A stretch of 64,000 nt of DNA from Planctomycetales bacterium. GTDB lineage: Bacteria; Planctomycetota; Planctomycetia; Planctomycetales; Planctomycetaceae. Below are positions 29,701 through 37,565 of the stretch, piece by piece. The notes below the pieces were generated by a model, which made no database searches, was not told the origin of the DNA, and worked only from the letters and a program-made list of their open reading frames with translations. Where the stretch lies: contig JANQPT010000044.1 of assembly GCA_028285345.1 (NCBI GenBank), forward strand, positions 620,001-684,000, given 5' to 3'. A program made the position numbers and the translations under genes. Numbering within the stretch: position 1 is the stretch's first letter; the number at the start of each line of letters is the position of its first letter.

Positions 29701-30791
29701 AGGCAGGTCAGGACGTTCGGCGCGTCCTGCAGCTTGAACAGGACGGAACTCCCGTCGGTCCTGAAGCGATGTCATACATCTATCTGATGCATGGGTTTCT
29801 GCTTGCACGACAGGGAATGAATGGTGAGTCCGAGCAGGCATGGAATGCCGGATTTCTCCGCTGCCGCGACGTGTTGAACAGACACACGACGCTCAACGCC
29901 GAATCGGTCAACGTGATGATTCTGGCCGCATTGTCCGACCGCCTTACCGAAGCGGACACCAGATTGTTTATCGACGGCCTGAAACGGGGCGCGGGCGAGA
30001 GCCGCATGGCTCTATTGACCGCGGTGGAAGGCGTGGTCACTCCCGCGATGATGACGCCGGTATTTAACAAGATGTGGCGTACTGCGCGGGGACGGCGATA
30101 TGCCGAGGAATTTGCTTTCGAAACCCTGACGATGCGTGAGCGGCTTGAGATTCCGCTCGTACTGGCTGCGGCGGAGTATATCGGCCAACGGGCATTCGCC
30201 GGGCAACTGTCGGGCGACCAAGAAAAACTTGTATGGCAAATCGCGCGTAACAGCCTGGATCGCGTGCTGTTTCAAAATCGACTTCGGGGAACGCAGTTCG
30301 TCCAATTGGCGCTGGCCTGGAAAGGGACGACCAACATCTTGGGCTGGGGTGGTGTCGCCCCGACGTTGGGTGAATCGTTGCGGGCCGAAGTGGCCTACGT
30401 TCTTGCACATCGCTATCTACGGCTCGGCCGGCAGGAGCAAGCGGTCGAATTCTTGACCTCCATCGCTGAATCATCACAAGCGGAGGAGTCGCTCGCGAAG
30501 TTTGCCCAGGAAGATCTATCGCTGATTCATGCCGGTCACGGTCGCATCAACCTCCGCAATCTTACGTCCACAACCGTTTCCATACGGTTGAAAACCCGCG
30601 GCGAGATTCTGCAAGAGCTGGAATTGAAGGACGATCAGCACATCGACGTACCTCCCGGCGAGTATGAGATTCTGCCGGCTGAAGGACCGGGCGAAATCGA
30701 GATATCACCCGCTACGATGACAATCGCTGTTGCAGGACGGATAGAAGCGACCGTCGTTAATCGGCACCAGCCAGAATCTGCATCGGAATAG
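26781..30791 (+). CDS. Membrane Ser/Thr protein kinase with C-terminal TPR-like region
   Basis: A 1336-residue Hanks-type kinase. After ~95 disordered residues, the kinase domain covers about 98-370: glycine loop ARGGMGVVFKARQ, ATP lysine in ALKMI, catalytic loop HRDLKPANV, DFGLAK and the APEQ motif in SYMAPEQAAG. A transmembrane helix lies at about 388-413, so the C-terminal ~920 residues should be outside the cytoplasm. These include a beta-rich segment near 530-710 and helical TPR-like repeats beyond 720 (YDRGLYRDALDSYTSQ, YKRGLCLMKLNQDEEADRLF). The gene diverges from blaI across two shared palindromes. The substrate is unknown. The PP2C phosphatase at 42508 could oppose such kinases, but there is no direct link. 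Confidence 0.93.
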   Translation: MTHRDGDYHSNEPSRPAEPTLGETRPAHLEEAAPALTPDGVENGKVGPDDSTGADAETVDVNPGVDQDQTLTPPSPKMAAAAIKPPSKSGEDFTGKQLGEYLVLELIARGGMGVVFKARQLGLNRIVALKMIRSGALADDAEVLRFYAEAESAARLDHPGIVPIYDVGQVGGHHYFSMGYVEGSSLADDLRDGPLLPRRAAEIIRAVAAAVEYAHEQGIIHRDLKPANVLMDSQGRARVTDFGLAKIVEGDSDLTATGQVLGTPSYMAPEQAAGRTDTLDRRVDVYSLGAMLYCLLVGRPPFQAASPLETIKQVLEQEPVPPRLLNPEVNRDLETICLKCLEKDRSERFSTAQELVEELDRFLEGKPIRSRRVGRAVRAYRWCRRNPMTAAFSASIVLLIAVAVFAVVVANYASRAGQISDLSQELEERFAEPTLTSNYLESIEELLDRLQEISPERAETARAQFQQKFDEEVIRNIRQPKLENQASIESILNELEARGWATSLELQNQYRARLRAWETLFSLAPPFQDQPRMLTDVELTVNKDALLLPQPADQKFPVAHSVPTSQGCRGIVRLVAEFDSTWESAAEIGLILNAHTDGGYEFLLRALPGGGPQAARTVPVNRAFRAVREQGEMYQVEIRRNGIPLLKRSMSSLQLPPGSLRLEATRERGNLSFSVNDQPAIRFRDPFPLGHEQAGSFGLRWPQGTALLSLKGERQLRAESTSPLEEADELYDRGLYRDALDSYTSQTITTQDPEFRQEVRYKRGLCLMKLNQDEEADRLFEALMLEPGDRWPPLAGCWLWLIRLRQNRVDDADAIFTVLSSRADEYQFSQLAALIPAELREGILSRYLRPFNSLFTLFNNRPEIVGNARRAVEIDRFLSHDGRGDPLTQMELSRALRFEGDLTAALEVAREVALSTGDLTCMRHYSRLLRLSGDAGTALNEVNASIELHERLGPVPTLLIERARVFAALKRWDEAGQDVRRVLQLEQDGTPVGPEAMSYIYLMHGFLLARQGMNGESEQAWNAGFLRCRDVLNRHTTLNAESVNVMILAALSDRLTEADTRLFIDGLKRGAGESRMALLTAVEGVVTPAMMTPVFNKMWRTARGRRYAEEFAFETLTMRERLEIPLVLAAAEYIGQRAFAGQLSGDQEKLVWQIARNSLDRVLFQNRLRGTQFVQLALAWKGTTNILGWGGVAPTLGESLRAEVAYVLAHRYLRLGRQEQAVEFLTSIAESSQAEESLAKFAQEDLSLIHAGHGRINLRNLTSTTVSIRLKTRGEILQELELKDDQHIDVPPGEYEILPAEGPGEIEISPATMTIAVAGRIEATVVNRHQPESASE

Positions 30792-30818
30792 CGGCTCGGC
30801 ACACGATCCAAATTCAGG

Positions 30819-31436
30819 TTACCAGTCGTCTTCGTTGTCCTCCGCATCTTCGTCATCTTCGCCGATTTCGGAGAACATGACATCGGTGCGCAGCACATAC
30901 TTGCGACCGCGGATTACGGGTTCGCCTTTGTGGTAAGTTTCATGTTCGAAGAACAGCGCCATGCCTCGTTGCGGCGTGATCTGAAACTCCTCAAATGACT
31001 CCTCTGAGTACGAATCCTCAAACGAAGTTTCACCGCCTTCAAAATCCGCGTTCAGGTAGACCATGAGTGTCAAGCAGCTACTTTCCCCGTTGTCCCGTTC
31101 ATAAGGGAAGTCTTGGTGCCAATCAAATTGTTGGCCGGGATCGTAGCGATAAAACCGCAACAGTTCATTGACTCCAATCGCCGATCGGCCGTCAACCTCC
31201 TGCGGAATATACTCGCAGGCTCGCTTCCAGAGACGCTCCGCAAGTTCGTCGTCCCGGCACATCACGCGCTGATTGTTGCGGACGTCCGACCGCAAGACCT
31301 GTCCCTGGGGGCTGCTCACGAGAGCGTCTTCGAAGCCAATATCTTCGCTGAGCCGAATGTACTCCTCGCACACTTCCGGCGACAAGAATTCCTCGACAGT
31401 GAAGATGGTGTCGGTGATCCAGTTCTCCTCTGGCAT
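30819..31436 (-). CDS. 2-oxoglutarate/Fe(II) dioxygenase, prolyl-4-hydroxylase type
   Basis: A 205-residue oxygenase. The iron ligands are visible as H107-x-D109 in FDWHQDF and H169 in YHKGEPVIRGRKYVL, with Lys179 in the 2-oxoglutarate position. This matches the prolyl-4-hydroxylase alpha-subunit fold (P4Hc), which hydroxylates protein or small-molecule substrates using 2-oxoglutarate and oxygen. The length is typical for bacterial members. The C-terminus ends in a strongly acidic tail (EIGEDDEDAEDNEDDW). It converges with the kinase gene, with 27 bases between the stops. The substrate is unknown. Confidence 0.88.
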   Translation of the reverse strand: MPEENWITDTIFTVEEFLSPEVCEEYIRLSEDIGFEDALVSSPQGQVLRSDVRNNQRVMCRDDELAERLWKRACEYIPQEVDGRSAIGVNELLRFYRYDPGQQFDWHQDFPYERDNGESSCLTLMVYLNADFEGGETSFEDSYSEESFEEFQITPQRGMALFFEHETYHKGEPVIRGRKYVLRTDVMFSEIGEDDEDAEDNEDDW

Positions 31437-31788
31437 GTACCGCTCTCCCGCCTTACGCGCTATGTCATGTAAGTCGCTGCAAGGTCACGTTGTCGCTTCG
31501 CCGGCTTGCACTATGACGCATTCTATCGGTAGCGGTTCGCGGATTTCATTTCAAAAAAATCCAATCTTGGATCTCGATTTGCTAAGACTGTTCTCTGTTA
31601 TTTCTTGAATATCCCGAGCTCGACCAGGAATGCGAGGTGAGTCAGTGCCCTTATCCTCGTTTCGTGTCGCTCGCGGCTATTGAACCGATCCGTTTTCTGT
31701 TTCGACTCGTTCTCCTCGCGCGGCCGGTGGCAGGAGAGTACGGGCAAGTTGTAATTTATTGCCCCGGCGTGAGTTAAGGAGAATGAAC
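31437..31788. other. Divergent intergenic region before amtB
   Basis: It separates the minus-strand oxygenase gene from amtB and must hold promoters for both. I found no sigma-54 type GG/GC element of the kind expected for a nitrogen-regulated amtB and no convincing sigma-70 pair. Confidence 0.4.
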
Positions 31789-33192
31789 ATGCTTCGATTG
31801 AAGGTTGTTATCCCCCTGTTCGCCCTGCTATTCGCAGTTGTCGCCAACACCGCTGTTGCGCAGGACGCCGATCCTGCAGAGGCCAAAGCGGCCGAAAGCA
31901 CGCCGGCTCCCACTCCGGAACTGAGTGGCGCGGACACAGCGTGGATGCTCACTGCTTCAGCACTTGTGCTTATGATGACAGCACCTGGTCTGGCTCTTTT
32001 TTATGGTGGACTGGTCCGCAAGAAAAATATTTTGGGCGTGATGATGCAGTGTGTGTTCCTGATGGGAATCATGTCCATCGTCTGGGCTCTCTGGGGCTAC
32101 AGCCTGGCGTTTAGCGAGAGCTTGATCAAGTTTCGCGACGCGGAAGGGGGAATCGTGGGCGGATTCGATCACGTCTTCCTCAACGGCGTGATCCCCTACA
32201 TGGATGGTGACACCGCCGTAGTGCCAATGTCCGGGGGCATCCCGACGTCGATCTTCATGGTGTTTCAGATGATGTTCTTCATCATTACCCCGGCCCTAAT
32301 TGCTGGAGCTTATGCCGAGCGGATGAAGTTCAGCACGATGGTTGTCTTCTCGATCCTGTGGGGAACATTTGTCTATTGCCCGATTGCTCACTGGGTCTGG
32401 TCGGATTGGGGTTGGCTGTCGCCCGGCTCCGATCTGGAAGCGTTCGACTTTGCTGGAGGGACGGTGGTCCACATAAGCTCCGGGTTTTCAGCACTCGTGG
32501 TATCGATCATGCTCGGGAAGCGGCTCGGGTATCCAGACACGCCAATGCCGCCCCACAATTTGACCTATACGTGCATCGGTGCGGCCTTACTGTGGGTTGG
32601 CTGGTTTGGCTTTAATGCCGGCAGCGCCCTTGGCGCCAATGAATCGGCTGCGAACGCATTTGTTGCCACGCATCTGGCCGCAGCCGCCGGCGTTGTGTCG
32701 TGGGCGGGGGCCGAATGGATTTTCCGCGGCAAACCGACCATTCTCGGTGCCTGTTCAGGTGCGGTGGCCGGCTTAGTCTGCATCACCCCGGCCTGCGGCG
32801 TCGTCAATCCGCTGCAGGGAATCATCCTCGGGTTGGCGGCGGGAATTGTTTGCTATCTCGCCTGCACCGCCGTCAAATCGAAGTTTGGCTACGACGATTC
32901 GCTCGACGCATTCGGTGTGCATGGTGCGGGGGGGACTCTCGGCGCGTTGTTGACCGGGGTGTTTGCGACTCCCGCCATTTCAGAAGGAGCGAGCGGGCTG
33001 CTGCTCGGCAATGTGGGGCAGTTCATGAACCAAGTGATCAGCATCGTCGCTTCCGGCGCACTGGCATTGGTGGGAACGTTCATCCTGCTCAAAATCCTCG
33101 AGGCGACAATGGGCCTGCGTGTCAGCGAAGAAAACGAGATCCGCGGCCTCGACCAGACGCTGCACGGCGAAGAGGGTTATATCTTTATGTAA
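31789..33192 (+). CDS. amtB: Ammonium transporter (Amt family)
   Basis: A 467-residue inner-membrane ammonium channel. The start at 31789 is chosen because AAGGAG ends 7 bases upstream; the ATG at 31783 is too close to that site. A signal-like N-terminus (VIPLFALLFAVVANTAVAQ) is followed by a linker and about 11 transmembrane helices. The Amt signature GLALFYGGLVRKKN and both pore histidines are present, in YCPIAHWVW and FGVHGAGGTLG. The next two genes encode PII and its uridylyltransferase, so the cluster couples ammonium uptake to nitrogen sensing: unmodified PII blocks the channel in well-studied relatives. Confidence 0.96.
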   Translation: MLRLKVVIPLFALLFAVVANTAVAQDADPAEAKAAESTPAPTPELSGADTAWMLTASALVLMMTAPGLALFYGGLVRKKNILGVMMQCVFLMGIMSIVWALWGYSLAFSESLIKFRDAEGGIVGGFDHVFLNGVIPYMDGDTAVVPMSGGIPTSIFMVFQMMFFIITPALIAGAYAERMKFSTMVVFSILWGTFVYCPIAHWVWSDWGWLSPGSDLEAFDFAGGTVVHISSGFSALVVSIMLGKRLGYPDTPMPPHNLTYTCIGAALLWVGWFGFNAGSALGANESAANAFVATHLAAAAGVVSWAGAEWIFRGKPTILGACSGAVAGLVCITPACGVVNPLQGIILGLAAGIVCYLACTAVKSKFGYDDSLDAFGVHGAGGTLGALLTGVFATPAISEGASGLLLGNVGQFMNQVISIVASGALALVGTFILLKILEATMGLRVSEENEIRGLDQTLHGEEGYIFM

Positions 33193-33228
33193 CGTATGAA
33201 GCAGCAATCGGATCGGGCGACGTCCTTA

Positions 33229-33255
33229 TCAGCCCCCGGAGGAGCCGGGGGCTGA
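33229..33255. repeat. GC-rich palindrome between amtB and glnB
   Basis: TCAGCCCCCGG-AGGAG-CCGGGGGCTGA forms a perfect 11-bp stem with a 5-base loop, 37 bases after the amtB stop. No T-run follows, so it is not a standard terminator. It may stabilise the amtB 3' end, lower read-through into glnB, or be a REP-like dispersed palindrome. Confidence 0.7.
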
Positions 33256-33312
33256 AAGGACTTTACCTATGCCGGGCGCTGTTACGGACATATAATGGAA
33301 CCAACAGTTTGA

Positions 33313-33726
<414 letters not shown>

Positions 33727-33747
33727 CGACTGGATGGAAGTTCTGTA

Positions 33748-36441
33748 ATGATGCAACGTGTGAAGGGCGTTCAAGGGGCCGCGTCGCGCCTGAGCGAATC
33801 GAAGGCGCGTGTGGCCGCCGCGCGGACGCGTGCGCGTCAGGCTCACGAAGCGAAATCGCCTGCCTGGAAGGTCGTGAGGCAACTCGCCGGCGATACGGAG
33901 AGCATTATCGTCGATTTCGTTCGGGAGATGCTCGACGGACTGAGCGACACAGATCGCCGGGACATTGAGCAAAACACGGCCGTCGCTAAAGTGGGCGGAT
34001 TTGGACGAGGGGAACTCGCACCCCACTCCGATGTCGATCTACTCTTTTTGCATCGCGGCACGCCGAACCGCACGCTGACCGATGCGCTGGGCCGTGTTGT
34101 CCGCGACTGCTGGGACGCCGGGATCAAACTGGGACAGACCGTTCAGACGATGCGGGACGCCGTCCAGTTGGCGCGCACCGATATCACGTTTGCCACGGCT
34201 GCGGTCGAAGCGTCGCTGTTGTGCGGCGATGCCCAACTGCTCAACGACTTTCGCCTGCTGTTCCGCCGGAAGGTGGTGGATTCGCGGCTGCAGGCATTCG
34301 TCGACGAGTGCGTGGCAACGCGGGCCGTCGAGCGCCAACAATACGGCGGAACGGTTAGCCAAATTCAGCCGAATATCAAACGATCGCCCGGCGGTCTGCG
34401 AGATCTGCACCTGATTCGCTGGATCGCCTTTGCCCGCTATCAGACCTCGGAAATCGACGACCTTCACAAAGTGTGGGCGCTGACAGAGGACGAAGTCGGG
34501 GCGCTCCGGGATGCGCGCGAGTTTCTCACCCGTCTCCGCTGCGAAATGCACTTTCAGGCGGAGACCGCGCAGGACATTTTGGTTCGCGAAGAACAGATGC
34601 GGCTCAGCGCCAAATGGGTGTACGACAACTCGTCCGGCTGGCACCCGGTTGAGCAATTCATGCAGGATTATTTCCGCCATGCGACGGCGGTCGATGAAAT
34701 CGCCGAGCGGCTCGCGACGACCGAGAAACCTCGCACGATTTCGACGAGGATCGTCAGCACGATTTTCCCCACGCGCAGCGAAGACATATTTGTAATCGGC
34801 GGCCAGGAGATTGACGTCCAGCCCGAATGCCGAAACGACTTCCGAACCGACTTCGACTTGCAGGTTCGTTTGTTTGCACTCTCGGCCCGGCATGGCGTCC
34901 CGCCTGCGCCGCAGCTATTGCGCGAAATCAACGAGACTGCCCTTCCCGGTCCGGAAGAATTGAGTGAGCAGGCAGCGGCCGACTTTCTCGAAGTCCTCAG
35001 CTGCACGGGCTGGATCGGCCGAACGTTGCGATTGATGTACAAATCGGGAGTGCTCGAAAAGATCATCCCTGAAATGTCCCGGGCGCGGGGCCTGCTCGAA
35101 TTCAACGAATACCACAAATTCACCGTTGATGAACATTCATTGCGATCGGTTGAGGCCGCAGAGCGATTTCACGAGGAGGCGAGCCTGTTGGGGCAGGCCT
35201 ACGCAGAAATCCGGCGAAAACATTTGCTGCACCTGGCGTTGCTGCTGCACGACCTGGGAAAAGGCTCCGGTCAGGATCACTCGGTGGTCGGTGCAGAAAT
35301 CGCCTCAGCCGTGGCTGAACGTTTACGGCTGAAACAGACTCATCATGACCGGCTTGTGTTTTTGGTGCGCCAGCATTTGGTGATGTCGCACCTAGCCTTC
35401 CGCCGGAATCTCTCCGACATCGATGTGATTCTGCCGTTTACCCAAGAAGTAGGCAGTCTCGACCGGCTGAACATGCTTTATGTCCTGACCGCCGCCGACA
35501 TCACCGCCGTCGGGCCGGGCACCTGGAATGAATGGAAGGGAGGCCTTCTGGCCGAACTGTATGAGCGCGCCCTGCTATTGCTGAGTGGAATTCGACACGA
35601 TCTCGAATTTCACGAACGGCTGCAACAGACGCGGCAGCGCGTGCGGAGTTATGTCGATGCATCGGCACTGTATTCCGCGAAAATTCCCAGCCAGCAGTGG
35701 TTGGATGAGACTTATTCCACGCTCCCAGACCACTATCACACGTCGAACAATGTCGAGCAAATCGTTGAGGATTTGGTCGAGATCGCGCAGTTGAAGCCGA
35801 AAGATGCGCTGGTCGCCTGCAGGTCCGACCCCACGAGCGGAACAATTGCGTGCCGGATCATCACCCACGATACGTGCGCGAAGGGCTGTTTCTCCAAGAT
35901 GGCAGGAGTCATGTGGGCGATGGGTTTTGAAATCGTCTCAGCGGAAATCTGCACGACTGCTGCCGGCGTGGTGATTGATGAGTTTCGCCTGGTCGATTTG
36001 GAGCATGCCGATGTCACGCCACAGGTTCGACTCGACGAAGTGCAAACCATCATTCGAGAGGTTCTTGTCGAGGGTCGGCCGGTTGTTTCATTGTTCAGTC
36101 GCCGCAAGCCAGACGTCGATTCCGCTGTGATTGGCCCGCTACATCCTCCGCGACTGCTGTTCGACAACAATTCGTCGACGAATTGCACAATCATTGACAT
36201 TTTCGCGGGAAATCGTTCAGGACTCCTATACGCAATCACTAGAGCTCTGTTCGATTTGAGCATTTCCGTGCAGCTCGCGAGGATTTCAACATACGGTAAC
36301 CGTGTCGTCGACGTGTTCTACGTGACCGACGGCGATGGAGAAAAGATCGAAGACGCGGAACGCCTCATTGACCTGGAGCGGGAACTTGCAACTCGAATCG
36401 ACTCATTCATCCGAGAGGGACTTCACAGTCTCAACAACTAA
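33748..36441 (+). CDS. glnD: PII uridylyltransferase/uridylyl-removing enzyme
   Basis: An 897-residue bifunctional enzyme that adds UMP to PII Tyr51 when glutamine is low and removes it when glutamine is high. The nucleotidyltransferase motif GGFGRGELAPHSDVDLLFLH lies at residues 83-102. The HD hydrolase domain has HLALLLHDLGKGSGQDHS near 495-512. Two ACT domains that sense glutamine occupy about 715-790 and 810-890, the second beginning CTIIDIFAGNRSGLLYAITR. The length matches the family. Its position 21 bases after glnB indicates cotranscription. The start is ATG-ATG, with a weak GGAAG upstream. Confidence 0.96.
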   Translation: MMQRVKGVQGAASRLSESKARVAAARTRARQAHEAKSPAWKVVRQLAGDTESIIVDFVREMLDGLSDTDRRDIEQNTAVAKVGGFGRGELAPHSDVDLLFLHRGTPNRTLTDALGRVVRDCWDAGIKLGQTVQTMRDAVQLARTDITFATAAVEASLLCGDAQLLNDFRLLFRRKVVDSRLQAFVDECVATRAVERQQYGGTVSQIQPNIKRSPGGLRDLHLIRWIAFARYQTSEIDDLHKVWALTEDEVGALRDAREFLTRLRCEMHFQAETAQDILVREEQMRLSAKWVYDNSSGWHPVEQFMQDYFRHATAVDEIAERLATTEKPRTISTRIVSTIFPTRSEDIFVIGGQEIDVQPECRNDFRTDFDLQVRLFALSARHGVPPAPQLLREINETALPGPEELSEQAAADFLEVLSCTGWIGRTLRLMYKSGVLEKIIPEMSRARGLLEFNEYHKFTVDEHSLRSVEAAERFHEEASLLGQAYAEIRRKHLLHLALLLHDLGKGSGQDHSVVGAEIASAVAERLRLKQTHHDRLVFLVRQHLVMSHLAFRRNLSDIDVILPFTQEVGSLDRLNMLYVLTAADITAVGPGTWNEWKGGLLAELYERALLLLSGIRHDLEFHERLQQTRQRVRSYVDASALYSAKIPSQQWLDETYSTLPDHYHTSNNVEQIVEDLVEIAQLKPKDALVACRSDPTSGTIACRIITHDTCAKGCFSKMAGVMWAMGFEIVSAEICTTAAGVVIDEFRLVDLEHADVTPQVRLDEVQTIIREVLVEGRPVVSLFSRRKPDVDSAVIGPLHPPRLLFDNNSSTNCTIIDIFAGNRSGLLYAITRALFDLSISVQLARISTYGNRVVDVFYVTDGDGEKIEDAERLIDLERELATRIDSFIREGLHSLNN

Positions 36442-36530
36442 TAATCGGTCATAAAAAGGGCAGACACCGAATAGTCGTACAGACCATATGAAACGTTGGC
36501 CGACTTGACTTGTTGCGGCCAGTAGGCCAA

Positions 36531-36559
36531 TTGCTTCCGCCCAGTGCAGTTGTTATAGT
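36531..36559 (+). promoter_or_regulatory. Candidate sigma-70-type promoter
   Basis: TTGCTT (36531-36536) and TATAGT (36554-36559) are separated by 17 bases and lie 45 bases before the small CsrA-like ORF. The spacing is ideal and the hexamers are near consensus. Confidence 0.5.
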
Positions 36560-36604
36560 TTCGATTGATTGATATTGACGGTTTGCGATACAGGGAGGAT
36601 CGCA

Positions 36605-36781
36605 ATGCAAGAACTATCCCTCGAACTCGCCATCGGCGATACGGTTCAGATCGGTGATCACAGACTCACCGTGATTGACATTGAAGGCGACGAAATCCAG
36701 TTTGATCTGGAAAGCGACGGCGAGCTCACTCCTCCAACAGTGGACGACAACGGTTCGGGCGGCGTCCGCCCCCCTCGCTGA
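36605..36781 (+). CDS. Small CsrA-like protein, function unknown
   Basis: A 58-residue ORF with a strong ribosome-binding site (AGGGAGGATCGCA before the ATG) and a well-placed promoter. The sequence MQELSLELAIGDTVQIGDHR followed by LTVIDIEGDEIQFDLES has the strand-turn-strand layout of CsrA, whose consensus is roughly LTRKVGE-S-I-x-IGD-x-I-x-V-x-V-x-x-x-x-G-x-x-V-R-L-G-I. The R-L-G-I end and the RNA-binding arginine are replaced by F-D-L-E, and the C-terminal tail is acidic. It could be a diverged CsrA, or a small beta-barrel only resembling it. An in-frame TTG upstream at 36569 lacks a ribosome-binding site. Confidence 0.6.
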   Translation: MQELSLELAIGDTVQIGDHRLTVIDIEGDEIQFDLESDGELTPPTVDDNGSGGVRPPR

Positions 36782-36798
36782 GGCTGCTGTTTCGGAGA

Positions 36799-36978
36799 TC
36801 ACGCCGCCCCAAGACGCGTCGCGAGTTTGCGACTGAATTGGTGAGAGCCGGTTTCAGAGTTCGGATACGGCTCTTCGAGAAACTTACAGACTTCGCTCGG
36901 CGTGTTCCGTTTGAGCGTCTTGAAGCGGGGTCTGCGGTTTCTTGCCCAGTAGCGAGCTCCACACTCTGAGCAGCGCAC
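36799..36978 (-). CDS. Possible small Cys-containing ORF after the STAS gene
   Basis: From a GTG at 36978 the frame encodes 59 residues with a zinc-knuckle-like start, MRCSECGARYW, then KRNTPSEVCKFLEEPYPNSE to the end. It lies in the same frame as the STAS gene, directly after its TGA stop, so it could also be reached by stop read-through. Residue composition looks protein-like and better than the other frames here, but there is no clear ribosome-binding site. It could be a decayed C-terminal extension. Confidence 0.25.
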   Translation of the reverse strand: MRCSECGARYWARNRRPRFKTLKRNTPSEVCKFLEEPYPNSETGSHQFSRKLATRLGAA

Positions 36979-37002
36979 CCACTCGGATGCTCGAAGACTT
37001 GC

Positions 37003-37374
37003 TCACTTGCCGCCTGCCAATGCAGCGATCGCCTCCGACTGGGACGGGAACACGTTCCAAAGACTATCCAGTTGGGTGATGTGGAGCACTTCCGCGCAAT
37101 TGGCCGTCAGCCCGCAGATCGCGAAATCTCCTCCGTCACGTTCGGAGATTCGCTTCCAGAATTGGACGAGGATCTCGATAAACGACGAGCCGAAAAATGT
37201 GGTGTGAGAGAGGTCGATTACGACCCGCGGCGGGTTTGCTTCCTCGCAGCACCGCAAGAGCACCTCGCGGAGATGATCCATAAGGTGCTCACTCAATTTT
37301 TCGTAACCCGGGCCGAGGAGAACGACCGTCACTCCATCCTTAACCTGAATATCTGGACTGAGGGAGTTTCCCAT
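37003..37374 (-). CDS. STAS-domain anti-sigma factor antagonist-like protein
   Basis: A 123-residue STAS protein from the ATG at 37374. A longer frame from a TTG at 37428 exists but is less likely. The STAS core VVIDLSHTTFFGSSFIEILV contains the serine that is phosphorylated in SpoIIAA-type antagonists, here in the GSS context. Proteins of this fold bind or release anti-sigma kinases. No partner RsbW/SpoIIAB-type kinase or PP2C gene adjoins it. The stop is followed by a same-frame open region of 67 codons, described separately. Confidence 0.8.
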   Translation of the reverse strand: MGNSLSPDIQVKDGVTVVLLGPGYEKLSEHLMDHLREVLLRCCEEANPPRVVIDLSHTTFFGSSFIEILVQFWKRISERDGGDFAICGLTANCAEVLHITQLDSLWNVFPSQSEAIAALAGGK

Positions 37375-37565
37375 GCTTTCGCCTGCAAATGACCAGTGAC
37401 TACCGGAACGATATTCGACCACCAACAACCGTCGTGACCGACACTCATGGTCTCATCGAGCCGGTCGATTCATCCTAACTGACCCATTACAGAAGTCAAC
37501 GTACAGCGTGCCGCTTCGAGACCCATTCTCTGCGTGTCGACGACAGTGCTCAGAATGACTGCGTG

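Noticed and set aside
31553-31572. ATCCAATCTTGGAT next to an A-run, looking like a terminator on the minus strand
   Set aside because: The stem is only 5-6 bp with a 2-4 base loop, and it lies upstream of the oxygenase gene instead of after a gene end.
31640-31788. Search for a sigma-54 promoter upstream of amtB
   Set aside because: No TGGCAC-N5-TTGC-like element with correct GG/GC spacing was found, despite TGGCA-containing sequence near 31725.
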